NCBI GenBank assembly: GCA_028280325.1
Contig: JANQLZ010000090.1
Location: forward strand, 1-64,000
From: Bacillota bacterium
GTDB taxonomy: Bacteria > Bacillota > UBA994 > PWPR01
DNA: 64,000 nucleotides
Direction: 5' to 3'
The notes below the pieces were generated by a model. The model was not told where the DNA came from and did no database searches. It saw only the letters and a program-made list of their open reading frames with translations. Each line of letters starts with the position of its first letter. Position 1 is the first letter of the stretch. Below, piece after piece: positions 1 through 7,424 of this stretch. The position numbers were made by a program, and so were the translations under genes.

Positions 1-165
1 ATACTACCTCGTATAGTTTTGCGCAGAACCTAGCGCCTTAAAAACATTTTCAACAACCTCCGAATATAGGTATATTGCGTCCTAGAAATACCATTATTAT
101 AGAATGATTTTTGGTACATAGTACTTTAAATTTACTTTCAGCGTTTTTCAATGCCCTGAATACTG
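1..165. repeat. Partial copy of a TIR-bearing repeat element
   Basis: Bases 1-62 nearly match 4580-4641, including the inverted-repeat end CAACAACCTCCG at 51-62. Weaker similarity continues through 90-157, where TTATTATAG, ATTTTT, GTACTTTAAATTT and AGCGTTTTTC align with 4668-4737. The left part of this copy lies outside the window. No coding sequence is visible. I read it as a small non-autonomous mobile or intergenic repeat, seen in two copies here. Confidence 0.6.
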
Positions 166-195
166 AAAGCTTGTCGGTTTACCACCAGATAAGAA

Positions 196-239
196 TGTCA
201 AGTATTTTTACTTGACATTTGTTTTTTTACTGATAAAAT
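196..239 (+). promoter_or_regulatory. Promoter overlapping a terminator-like hairpin, upstream of ylxM
   Basis: A -35 TTGACA at 212-217 and a -10 TAAAAT at 234-239 are separated by 16 bp. The -35 box sits in the right arm of a perfect 9-bp inverted repeat, TGTCAAGTA (196-204) and TACTTGACA (209-217), followed by TTTGTTTTTTT. The same DNA could therefore end transcription from an upstream gene and start the ylxM-ffh operon. An operator role for the palindrome is an alternative. Confidence 0.5.
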
Positions 240-264
240 ATATAACTGTGTTAGGAGGTCAGAT

Positions 265-600
265 ATGCTTAAACGCGTTACAGAATTGAATTTGCTGTTA
301 GATTTTTACAATTCTTTATTGACCTCTAAACAAAGATTCGCCTTAGAAATGCATTATTCTGAAGATTTATCATTAGGTGAAATAGCTGAGAATTTACAAG
401 TAAGTCGTCAGGCTGTTCACGATTTAATCCGGCGAGGAGAGAAGCTGTTGGATGACTACGAAAGTAAATTAGGATTAGTGAGTAAATATCTTAAGCAACA
501 GCAAATAGTTAAGCAGATAAAATCTTTTATTGACAGCAATACAGATCTGGTTAAATATCAGAAACATATTAATGCCCTGCTCAATCAAATTATTGAATAG
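265..600 (+). CDS. ylxM: YlxM family HTH protein (UPF0122)
   Basis: This 111-residue protein belongs to the YlxM/p13 family, usually encoded just before ffh and thought to act with the signal recognition particle. Residues about 18-65 resemble a sigma-70 region 4 helix-turn-helix: LTSKQRFALEMHYSEDLS is followed by EIAENLQVSRQAVHDLIRR. The rest is charged and helical. The start at 265 has the RBS TTAGGAGGTC. It lies 11 bp before ffh, so the two are probably cotranscribed. Family assignment is firm from sequence and position; the molecular role is only partly known. Confidence 0.9.
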   Translation: MLKRVTELNLLLDFYNSLLTSKQRFALEMHYSEDLSLGEIAENLQVSRQAVHDLIRRGEKLLDDYESKLGLVSKYLKQQQIVKQIKSFIDSNTDLVKYQKHINALLNQIIE

Positions 601-611
601 GAGGGATAGCC

Positions 612-1952
612 GTGGCATTTGAAGGTTTGGCAGAAAAACTACAGGAAACATTTAAAAAGCTGCGTGGTAAAGGTAAACTGACTGAAAAAGATGTCAAAGA
701 GGCTTTGCGCGAGGTTCGCATGGCGCTGCTACAGGCCGATGTTAACTATAAAATTGTCAAGGGATTTGTCAAAAATATTCAGGAAGCTGCTGTGGGCGGC
801 GATGTTCTCAAAAGCATTACTCCCGGGCAGCAGGTTATAAAAATTGTTCATGAAGAGCTGGTCAAACTCCTGGGATCTACAGTCAGCAAATTGGAACTTA
901 AAGGACCTAAACCCCAGGTTATTATGTTGATTGGCTTACAGGGAGCCGGTAAAACAACTACCGCTGGCAAGCTGGCCGCCCATTTGAGAAAATCAGGACG
1001 GAATCCACTGCTGGTAGCCTGTGATATTTATCGTCCGGCAGCTATCAAACAGCTGCAGATTGTTGGCAAGCAGATTGACATCGATGTTTTTGCTCTGGAT
1101 AATGAAAAGTCAGTTGTAAAAATTGCGGAACAGGCTCGTCATTATGCGGTTGAACAAGCCAATGACATTATTATCGTCGATACAGCTGGTCGTCTGCATA
1201 TTGATGATTTGTTAATGGAGGAACTGGAGGCTCTCAAAGGGCTGTTAAATCCGGATGAAACCCTGTTGGTTGTCGATGCCATGACCGGACAGGATGCCGT
1301 AAATGTAGCTGATACATTTAATAAACAGATTGGAATATCCGGGGTAATTATGACCAAGCTCGACAGCGACAGTCGAGGCGGTGCTGCCCTGTCGATTCGT
1401 GAGGTAACCGGTTGCCCAATAAAGTTTGTCGGAATGAGCGAAAAAATGAGCGGCCTGGAAACCTTTTATCCGGACCGCATGGCCTCAAGAATATTAGGTA
1501 TGGGGGATGTACTCACTTTAATTGAGAAGGCCCAGACAGCTCTGGATTTAGAAGAGATGCAAAAGCTGGAGGAACGCATCAGAAAAGACCGTTTCACATT
1601 CACTGATTTTTTAAGCCAGCTGGAGCAGATGAAAAACATGGGCCCTTTGGATCAGATGCTGGGAATGATACCAGGACTGGGCAATGCTAAACAGTTAAAG
1701 AATCTGCGGGTTGATGAGAAAGAACTAAAACACATTGAGGCTATAGTCAAATCAATGACTCCCGAAGAAAGGGATAAGCCGGAGATTATTAATGGCAGCA
1801 GAAGAAAGCGCATTGCCAGGGGAAGTGGCACCACTGTCCAGCATGTCAATCGTCTGTTAAAACAGTTTTCCCAAACTCGCCGGATGCTTAAGCAGGTTAA
1901 TCAGCTTGGGCGCGGTGGGAAAAGTAATAAGTTTAAATTTCCGTTTATGTAG
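612..1952 (+). CDS. ffh: Signal recognition particle GTPase Ffh (SRP54)
   Basis: Ffh binds signal peptides on ribosomes and, with 4.5S/6S RNA and FtsY, brings membrane and secreted proteins to the translocon. The 446 residues show the N domain, then the G domain with P loop GLQGAGKTTTAGKLAAH, DTAGR, TKLDSDSRGG and the G-domain end GMGDV. The methionine-rich M domain follows, with LEQMKNMGPLDQMLGMIPG and the RNA-binding part GSRRKRIARGSGTTVQHVNRL. The start is GTG at 612 with a GGAGG upstream. Length and motif order are normal for the family. Confidence 0.97.
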   Translation: MAFEGLAEKLQETFKKLRGKGKLTEKDVKEALREVRMALLQADVNYKIVKGFVKNIQEAAVGGDVLKSITPGQQVIKIVHEELVKLLGSTVSKLELKGPKPQVIMLIGLQGAGKTTTAGKLAAHLRKSGRNPLLVACDIYRPAAIKQLQIVGKQIDIDVFALDNEKSVVKIAEQARHYAVEQANDIIIVDTAGRLHIDDLLMEELEALKGLLNPDETLLVVDAMTGQDAVNVADTFNKQIGISGVIMTKLDSDSRGGAALSIREVTGCPIKFVGMSEKMSGLETFYPDRMASRILGMGDVLTLIEKAQTALDLEEMQKLEERIRKDRFTFTDFLSQLEQMKNMGPLDQMLGMIPGLGNAKQLKNLRVDEKELKHIEAIVKSMTPEERDKPEIINGSRRKRIARGSGTTVQHVNRLLKQFSQTRRMLKQVNQLGRGGKSNKFKFPFM

Positions 1953-1967
1953 GAAGGAGGTGTAATA

Positions 1968-2222
1968 ATGGCAACGAGAATTAGATTGAAAAGAATGGGT
2001 GCTAAAAAAGCTCCATTTTACAGAATTGTAGTGGCTGACTCCAGATCACCCCGTGATGGTCGATTTATTGAGGAAATAGGTTACTATAATCCAACACGTG
2101 AACCTGCCGAGTTAAATGTTAAGATAGACAGAGCACGGCATTGGTTGAGCACAGGTGCACAACCTTCTCAAACTGTCAAAACATTACTTAATAGTGCCGG
2201 AGTCTACGGTGAGGAGGCTTAA
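1968..2222 (+). CDS. rpsP: 30S ribosomal protein S16
   Basis: The 84 residues begin [20 protein letters not shown] and contain [20 protein letters not shown], the usual S16 signature. S16 is an assembly protein of the 30S body. The RBS AAGGAGG is strong, as expected for a ribosomal protein gene. The gene lies 15 bp after ffh and 2 bp before khpA in a tightly packed operon. Confidence 0.97.
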   Translation: MATRIRLKRMGAKKAPFYRIVVADSRSPRDGRFIEEIGYYNPTREPAELNVKIDRARHWLSTGAQPSQTVKTLLNSAGVYGEEA

Positions 2223-2224
2223 GT

Positions 2225-2461
2225 ATGAAAGATGTAGTTGAATTAATCGCCAAAGCCTTAGTGGATAATCCTGATGATATCAGTATTTTAGAAAAGGAAG
2301 ATGAGAAGGGATTGCTGGTGGAACTGCGAGTTCTGGAAGGCGATATGGGGCGTGTAATTGGTAAACAGGGTCGGACAGCAAAGGCTATTCGTACTATTGT
2401 CAAAGCTGCAGGCCTGAAGCAAGGCAAACATGTTTGGGTAGATATTGACGTTAAAAGCTAG
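2225..2461 (+). CDS. khpA: KH-domain RNA-binding protein KhpA
   Basis: This 78-residue protein is a single KH domain. The GxxG loop is in EGDMGRVIGKQGRTAKAIRT. KhpA (YlqC, formerly UPF0109) binds RNA, often together with KhpB/EloR, and in several Firmicutes affects cell-wall growth. Its place between rpsP and the ylqD-rimM pair is conserved. The RBS GAGGAGG lies inside the end of rpsP, so the two genes are likely translationally coupled. Confidence 0.93.
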   Translation: MKDVVELIAKALVDNPDDISILEKEDEKGLLVELRVLEGDMGRVIGKQGRTAKAIRTIVKAAGLKQGKHVWVDIDVKS

Positions 2462-2469
2462 GTAGAAAC

Positions 2470-2898
2470 ATGCAAAAGAACTCAATTACTGTTTTAACTA
2501 ATACCACAGTTAAAGCTATTGTCACCGACAGACTCAAGGAATCCACTCATCGGGCTCTGGTAGCAAAGCACCGTGAAATGGAGCAGCAGCTGGAACGACT
2601 GCTACTCCAAAAGCAGTATTTTGCTTCTAAATATCAAAATGATTCAGAGCAACTGAATAGTGCTCAGTTGAGATTTGATAAAGTTGAACAAGAGATCAAG
2701 GCTAAGCTGGCTCAATATCAGAGTCAGTTGCAGCAGGTTGTAAAGTGGGAGATTGGTAGCGAGATTATTCAAACCCAAATGCAAAGTCTGACAGAGATAA
2801 ATGAGGGAGATCTGTTTCCAGCTGTTTCCAAAGAAGTAATTGTCAAAGATGGTGTAGTAGTGGAAATTCGTAAAACCAGAGGATCCAGTCTTGGATAG
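2470..2898 (+). CDS. ylqD: YlqD family protein
   Basis: The 142-residue product matches YlqD in size and position (khpA-ylqD-rimM). It has an N-terminal beta part (NSITVLTNTTVKAIVTDRL), a long glutamine- and lysine-rich coiled coil at about residues 30-90, and a C-terminal part with EGDLFPAVSKEVIVKDGVVV. The function is not established. The last 8 bases overlap rimM. Only a weak RBS (GCTAGGTAG) is visible, which suggests coupling to khpA. Confidence 0.8.
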   Translation: MQKNSITVLTNTTVKAIVTDRLKESTHRALVAKHREMEQQLERLLLQKQYFASKYQNDSEQLNSAQLRFDKVEQEIKAKLAQYQSQLQQVVKWEIGSEIIQTQMQSLTEINEGDLFPAVSKEVIVKDGVVVEIRKTRGSSLG

Positions 2899-3409
2899 CA
2901 AATACATTACGGCAGCTAAAATAACTGCAACTCATGGGTTGAAAGGTGACGTAAAAATTTATCCGATTATCAGTCCTCCAGAGCTGCTACAACAGATTAA
3001 AAGCCTCTACTGCCCGACTGAGGATAATGGGTTTTGGATCAAAGTCAAACAGATTCGGGCCCATAGTAAGGGACTGTGGCTGTTAAGTACTGATCGATGG
3101 CAGTCAATTGAGGATGTTGAGGGCTTAAAAGGCCAGAGTCTGTATATTCTGGAAGAGCAATTGCCCCAACTTCCGGCTGATAGCTATTATATCGGTGATT
3201 TGATAGGCTGCTCTGTTAAAACTGCTGATGACAGGATAGTAGGTGAATTGACCGATGTCCTGGAACGTGGCGCCCATGATTTATATGTAATCAAAACCGT
3301 AGATCAGCAGGAGTTGCTTTTGCCGGCAGTAAAAGAGTTTATTTTAAGTGTTGATACCAGTAAAAAGATAATTACAGTTGCTATACCCCAGGGTTTAAGA
3401 GAATTGTAG
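2891..3409 (+). CDS. rimM: Ribosome maturation factor RimM
   Basis: RimM binds S19 in the 30S head and helps 16S rRNA processing. The 172 residues hold the N-terminal RimM barrel (AAKITATHGLKGDVKIYPI) and the C-terminal PRC-type barrel (YYIGDLIGCSV and ELLLPAVKEFILSVD). The start is taken as TTG at 2891, inside the end of ylqD. No ATG or GTG lies closer to the conserved N-terminus. It is the usual partner of trmD, which begins 12 bp downstream. Confidence 0.95.
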   Translation: MDSKYITAAKITATHGLKGDVKIYPIISPPELLQQIKSLYCPTEDNGFWIKVKQIRAHSKGLWLLSTDRWQSIEDVEGLKGQSLYILEEQLPQLPADSYYIGDLIGCSVKTADDRIVGELTDVLERGAHDLYVIKTVDQQELLLPAVKEFILSVDTSKKIITVAIPQGLREL

Positions 3410-3421
3410 GGTGAGTTATAA

Positions 3422-4096
3422 ATGCGGATTACCATTTTAACACTGTTTCCAGAAATGGTAAGTGAGCCCCTGAAGCACAGCATTATTGCTAAGGCTTTAG
3501 AAAAAAAAATATTTGAGATTGAAATAATAAATATCCGTGATTTTGCAATGGATAAGCATCGTACTGCTGATGATTACCCGTATGGTGGAGGGGCTGGCAT
3601 GGTTATGAAGCCAGAACCGATATTTGCTGCCTTTGACTTTTTGAAGCAACGAAGCAGGAATTTCGTGACCGTGTTTATGACACCTCAGGGAAAGGTTCTG
3701 ACTCAGAAAAAGGTTGAAGAGCTGGCCAAAATAGATAATTTAGTACTTTTATGCGGTCATTATGAAGGGGTCGACGAACGGGTCAGACAGGCCCTGGTAG
3801 ATGAAGAGCTGTCTATCGGGGATTATATACTGACTGGAGGCGAATTGCCGGCACTAGTCTTGGTTGATGCAGTTGCAAGGTGCCTGCCGGGGGTTTTGGG
3901 AAATGAAGACAGTTTAGTCACCGAGTCATTTTCCGATGAGTTGCTGGATTATCCGCAATATACCAGACCCAGTGAGTATCGCGGAATGAAGGTTCCAGAA
4001 GTGCTTTTATCAGGACATCATCAAAATATTGCAGAGTGGCGTAGAGAACAGGCCAAGCTGAGAACATTGGCAAGGCGTCCAGATTTGATAAAATGA
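3422..4096 (+). CDS. trmD: tRNA (guanine37-N1)-methyltransferase TrmD
   Basis: TrmD methylates G37 of tRNAs that read CNN codons, using S-adenosylmethionine, and so prevents frameshifting. The knotted SPOUT core is visible: [29 protein letters not shown] and the knot loop [15 protein letters not shown]. The C-terminal part ends [18 protein letters not shown]. At 224 residues it is a little shorter than the usual 240-250, but all motifs and the normal C-terminus are present. It lies between rimM and rplS, the standard order. Confidence 0.96.
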   Translation: MRITILTLFPEMVSEPLKHSIIAKALEKKIFEIEIINIRDFAMDKHRTADDYPYGGGAGMVMKPEPIFAAFDFLKQRSRNFVTVFMTPQGKVLTQKKVEELAKIDNLVLLCGHYEGVDERVRQALVDEELSIGDYILTGGELPALVLVDAVARCLPGVLGNEDSLVTESFSDELLDYPQYTRPSEYRGMKVPEVLLSGHHQNIAEWRREQAKLRTLARRPDLIK

Positions 4097-4130
4097 ATAA
4101 CAAAAAATACTGATAGAAAGGGTGAAAAAA

Positions 4131-4475
4131 ATGGATTTAATTCGCTCTATTGAACAGGCTCAATTGAAGAAAGATATTCCTTCATTTAAACCTGGTGATA
4201 CAGTAAAGGTTTATGTTAAAGTTGTTGAGGGAAACCGCGAAAGACTTCAGGCGTTTGAAGGCGTTGTCATCAAGCGCAAAGGTGGCGGTATTGCCGAAAC
4301 CTTTACTGTACGTCGTGTTTCTTTTGGGATAGGCACTGAACGTGTTTTTCCTTTACACTCTCCTCGTATCGACAGTATCAAGGTTGTCAGGCGGGGCCGG
4401 GTTCGTCGAGCAAAACTATATTATCTGCGTGAGCGAACAGGTAAAGCTGCCAGAATTAAAGAGCTGCGATCCTAA
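4131..4475 (+). CDS. rplS: 50S ribosomal protein L19
   Basis: L19 lies at the 30S-50S interface. The product begins [20 protein letters not shown] and carries [20 protein letters not shown] and the C-terminal [21 protein letters not shown] place the start at ATG 4131 (114 residues) rather than GTG 4122, because the RBS AAAGGGTGA overlaps that GTG and is well spaced for the ATG. The L19 N-terminus also begins at this Met. It is the last gene of the ylxM-rplS block; a repeat element begins 7 bp downstream. Confidence 0.96.
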   Translation: MDLIRSIEQAQLKKDIPSFKPGDTVKVYVKVVEGNRERLQAFEGVVIKRKGGGIAETFTVRRVSFGIGTERVFPLHSPRIDSIKVVRRGRVRRAKLYYLRERTGKAARIKELRS

Positions 4476-4482
4476 CGCAAAT

Positions 4483-4737
4483 CGGAGACTGCTGAAAAAG
4501 TCCGCTCTCTGCGTTCTTTTTAGGTTTGCTTTTAAGGTAGCGATTATTGTCAAATCGCTCGGTTCTTTGCGCACTCGGCATACTACCCCGTATAGTTTTG
4601 CGCAGAACCTAGCGCCTTAAAAACATTTTCAACAGCCTCCGAAAATGTAGCCATTTTCTTTACTGAAAATGCTATTATAGTCAATTCATTTTTCGGTGCA
4701 ATATACTTTTAAATTTGCTTTAAGCTTTTTCTGTACC
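4483..4737. repeat. Intergenic repeat element with terminal inverted repeats
   Basis: The left end CGGAGACTGCTGAAAAAGT (4483-4501) and the right end ACATTTTCAACAGCCTCCG (4623-4641) are inverted copies with 3 mismatches in 19, giving a 159-bp core. The 3' half of the core and about 95 bp beyond it are similar to 1-157. The element encodes no convincing protein. Size and inverted ends suit a MITE-like element or a decayed insertion-sequence end. It sits directly after rplS. Confidence 0.65.
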
Positions 4738-4777
4738 ATCGTAAATCGTCTTGACTAGTATCTTGTTTTAAACCTGT

Positions 4778-4823
4778 AAAAGCCTAATTTCCTGAGTTTT
4801 GCTCAGTTATTAGGCTTTTTTTG
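4778..4823 (+). terminator. Rho-independent terminator before lepB
   Basis: AAAAGCCTAA at 4778-4787 pairs with TTAGGCTTTT at 4810-4819, and CTGAG at 4792-4796 pairs with CTCAG at 4802-4806. A run of T residues follows. It probably ends transcription from the ylxM-rplS operon. Confidence 0.8.
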
Positions 4824-4856
4824 GTATTAGATATGGGCTTTCCAGGATCTTTGGTT

Positions 4857-4862
4857 TATAAT
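4857..4862 (+). promoter_or_regulatory. Possible promoter -10 for lepB
   Basis: TATAAT at 4857-4862 lies after the terminator and 43 bp before the lepB start. No good -35 box is seen 17 bp upstream (TGGGCT), so this is tentative. Confidence 0.35.
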
Positions 4863-4904
4863 ACATTGAGGTAGAGTGCTTTAAAGAAAGTAAGGTAAAT
4901 AATT

Positions 4905-5426
4905 GTGAACAATAAGTCGAAACTCAGAGAATGGTTTAGTATAGTTGTCATAGCTATTCTTTTGTCCATCCTGGTTAGAACATTTTTATTTGAAATATAT
5001 GTTGTAGAAGGCATTTCAATGGTACCAACCCTTAATGACAAAGAACGTATTATTGTAACTAAAACCCATAATACGATTAGCGATTACAATCGGGGCGACA
5101 TTATAGTTATTGATTTCTCAAAAGACTATGGTAAAGATATCGTCAAGAGAATTATTGCTGTTGCCGGAGACACGATTGAAATTTGCGAAGGAAAAGTAGT
5201 GGTAAATGGCAATAACATCGCAGAGGACTATCTGAATCAGCTGACAGAAGGTAGATATGAGCTGACCACAGTTCCTGCCGGAGCTGTATTTGTGATGGGG
5301 GATAATCGCAGCCACAGTTTGGACAGCAGGGATACGCGCATAGGTTTTATTACAGAGACCCAGATTAAAGGTAAAGCGGTTTGGGCTATATGGCCGCCAA
5401 GAAGTTGGCACTCGCTTAAAAACTAG
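4905..5426 (+). CDS. lepB: Signal peptidase I
   Basis: Type I signal peptidase removes signal peptides on the outer face of the membrane. The 173 residues start with a charged N-terminus and one membrane helix (residues about 9-28). The catalytic serine lies in VEGISMVPTL and the lysine in DIVKRIIAVAGD. The conserved VMGDNRSHSLDSR and a final IWPPRS follow. The start is GTG at 4905 with a modest RBS (GTAAGGT). Its place between rplS and rbgA is common in Clostridia. Confidence 0.95.
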   Translation: MNNKSKLREWFSIVVIAILLSILVRTFLFEIYVVEGISMVPTLNDKERIIVTKTHNTISDYNRGDIIVIDFSKDYGKDIVKRIIAVAGDTIEICEGKVVVNGNNIAEDYLNQLTEGRYELTTVPAGAVFVMGDNRSHSLDSRDTRIGFITETQIKGKAVWAIWPPRSWHSLKN

Positions 5427-5437
5427 GGGGTAGGCGC

Positions 5438-6271
5438 ATGAAGCATGTACAGTGGTATCCGGGCCACATGACCAAAGCCAGGAGAAAAATTAAAGAACTG
5501 TTGAATAAGGTAGACGCAGTAATTGAGGTAAGAGATGCCAGAATTCCGATATCAAGTACCAACCCGGATATAGCTGAAATTATGGCCGGAAAGCCCCAAA
5601 TTATTGCCCTCAATAAAGCTGATTTAGCGGATAAAGCTGTTAATAATAAATGGCTGGAATATTTTGCACAAAAAGAGCAATTGGCTTTATTAATCAGCTG
5701 TAAGCAGGGACATGTTTCTAAAAAGGACAAGCAGGTTATTCAACAGTATGCCAGCAGCTACGTCCGAAAAAGCAAAATCACCGGTAAACCGATGAGGGTG
5801 CCGCGCCTGTTAGTAGTTGGCATACCCAATGTCGGGAAATCCTCTCTGATCAATGCGCTAGCCGGACGTAAGGCGGCCAGAATAGGAGCGAAACCAGGTT
5901 TAACCCGCGGGCAGCAGTTGATTAATATCAGCGGATATTTTCAGATTCTCGATACTCCGGGGGTATTATGGCCCAAAATTGAAGACAGGTTGGCCGGTTT
6001 AAAGTTAGCTGCTACCGGGGCGATCAGCGATGTCGGCTTTTCCCTTGATGATATCGTTGAGTTTATTGGCTCTAAATTACATGCTTTTGGTGTAATAGAA
6101 ACAGATACAGCTGATCATTTAACAGCCCTGGCTCAGAGCAGAGGTTTTTTGCTGGCAGGCAATAAACTGGACATAGAACGTGCTAAAAAGGTTTTAGCTG
6201 TAGAATTTAGGAATGGAAAATACGGAAGATTCAGCTTGGAGATGCCTCCGTCTGGTGAGAATAATGGCTAA
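5438..6271 (+). CDS. rbgA: Ribosome biogenesis GTPase RbgA (YlqF)
   Basis: RbgA is a circularly permuted GTPase needed for late 50S assembly. The permuted order is visible: G4 NKADL near residue 58 comes before G1 GIPNVGKSSLINAL near residue 130, then G2 PGLTRGQ and G3 DTPGVL. An ANTAR-like C-terminal domain follows. The N-terminus MKHVQWYPGHMTKARRKI is typical. The 277 residues are within the normal range. The RBS AGGGGGTAGG lies just after lepB, and the stop overlaps the rnhB start. Confidence 0.96.
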   Translation: MKHVQWYPGHMTKARRKIKELLNKVDAVIEVRDARIPISSTNPDIAEIMAGKPQIIALNKADLADKAVNNKWLEYFAQKEQLALLISCKQGHVSKKDKQVIQQYASSYVRKSKITGKPMRVPRLLVVGIPNVGKSSLINALAGRKAARIGAKPGLTRGQQLINISGYFQILDTPGVLWPKIEDRLAGLKLAATGAISDVGFSLDDIVEFIGSKLHAFGVIETDTADHLTALAQSRGFLLAGNKLDIERAKKVLAVEFRNGKYGRFSLEMPPSGENNG

Positions 6272-7052
6272 CAATAAAACCATAAAAGAGATATCCATGG
6301 AGTTGATTAAGGTTCGAGATAACCATACTCTGCACCAACAAACTGTACTGCTTTACCAACAGGACAGCAGAGCCGGGGTAAAAAAGTTAATTAAACGCGA
6401 AATAAACTATTTCAACAAGCAGCGGTGCCAGGCAGAAAGAATTAATCAACTGCTCAAAGAGGAGCGACAGCTGCAAAGTGAGGGCTATTCCTATATAGCA
6501 GGGGTTGATGAAGCAGGCAGAGGGCCCTTGGCCGGACCGGTGGTTGCTGCGGCAGTGATGCTTCCGCTTCACTTTAGGGCAAACCATTTGCTTGATGACT
6601 CCAAAAAGGTTCAGGAAACGACCCGGGAGATGTTGTACGAGGAGATAATAAGTCAGGCAATTGACGTTAAGGTAGCTTTCGTTACCCCGGCAGTCATCGA
6701 TAAAATCAATATCCTCCAGGCTGCCTTATTAGCTATGGCCATGGCGGTCAATAAACTGGACCCTAAACCCCAGATAGCCCTGGTTGATGGCAATAAAAAA
6801 ATTCCTGCTCTAAATTTGACACAACGTGCTATAATAAAGGGCGATGCAAAAGTAAGGGTTATTGCCGCCGCATCAATTGTCGCTAAAGTTTACCGGGACA
6901 GGTTGATGAGACATCTGAATGTCCCCTTTCACCAATACAAGTTTGATCTGAACAAAGGCTACCCCACCGCTGAGCATCGTCGTCTTTTAGAGAGGTTTGG
7001 TTTTACTGCTGTCCATAGAAGAACATTTAACTGGAGGGGCAATGAACAGTAA
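6264..7052 (+). CDS. rnhB: Ribonuclease HII
   Basis: RNase HII cuts RNA in RNA-DNA hybrids and starts removal of misincorporated ribonucleotides. The catalytic motifs are GVDEAGRGPLAGPV, LDDSKKV, ALVDGNK and AAASIVAKVYRD. I choose ATG 6264 (262 residues), which has GGTGAG upstream and overlaps the rbgA stop by 8 bases. The longer frame from 6213 would overlap rbgA by 59 bp without a good RBS. The roughly 85-residue N-terminal extension before the catalytic domain matches the Bacillus RnhB form. Confidence 0.95.
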   Translation: MANNKTIKEISMELIKVRDNHTLHQQTVLLYQQDSRAGVKKLIKREINYFNKQRCQAERINQLLKEERQLQSEGYSYIAGVDEAGRGPLAGPVVAAAVMLPLHFRANHLLDDSKKVQETTREMLYEEIISQAIDVKVAFVTPAVIDKINILQAALLAMAMAVNKLDPKPQIALVDGNKKIPALNLTQRAIIKGDAKVRVIAAASIVAKVYRDRLMRHLNVPFHQYKFDLNKGYPTAEHRRLLERFGFTAVHRRTFNWRGNEQ

Positions 7053-7413
7053 TATCAGGTTAGGAGAGGCAGGAGAAAGATACGCCTGTCAGTATCTCCA
7101 GAGAAATGGCTACGAAATTTTACAGGCAAATTTTCGCTGTAAGATCGGTGAGATTGACCTGATTGCCAGGGATAACGACACCTTAGTTTTTATCGAAGTT
7201 AAAACGCGCACCGGGGACAGATATGGCCTGCCTCAGGCCGCTGTGACCAGGCGTAAAAAGCATAAGCTTCGGAAAACAGCTCAACTCTACCTGCTCCAAC
7301 AGGGCTTAGACCTGCACGCATGTTTACTCAGGTTCGACTGTATAGCAATAGTAATGACTGCTGAACACCGAGAACCTCAGTATTTTAGCCATATAAAAAA
7401 TATTTTCTTATAG
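7042..7413 (+). CDS. yraN: YraN family protein (UPF0102, nuclease-like)
   Basis: The 123-residue product has the PD-(D/E)XK-like core GEIDLIARDNDTLVFIEVKT and an N-terminal GEAGERYACQYLQRNGYEIL. Proteins of this family look like Holliday-junction or endonuclease folds, but the role is not settled. ATG 7042 is chosen because GGAGGGG precedes it and it overlaps the rnhB stop. The rnhB-yraN pair is widely conserved next to yifB and dprA; here the rnf genes follow instead. Confidence 0.88.
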   Translation: MNSNIRLGEAGERYACQYLQRNGYEILQANFRCKIGEIDLIARDNDTLVFIEVKTRTGDRYGLPQAAVTRRKKHKLRKTAQLYLLQQGLDLHACLLRFDCIAIVMTAEHREPQYFSHIKNIFL

Positions 7414-7424
7414 GAGGTTAAAAA

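Noticed and set aside
4342-4620. 92-codon plus-strand frame from rplS into the repeat element
   Set aside because: It starts inside rplS in another frame and runs into non-coding repeat DNA.
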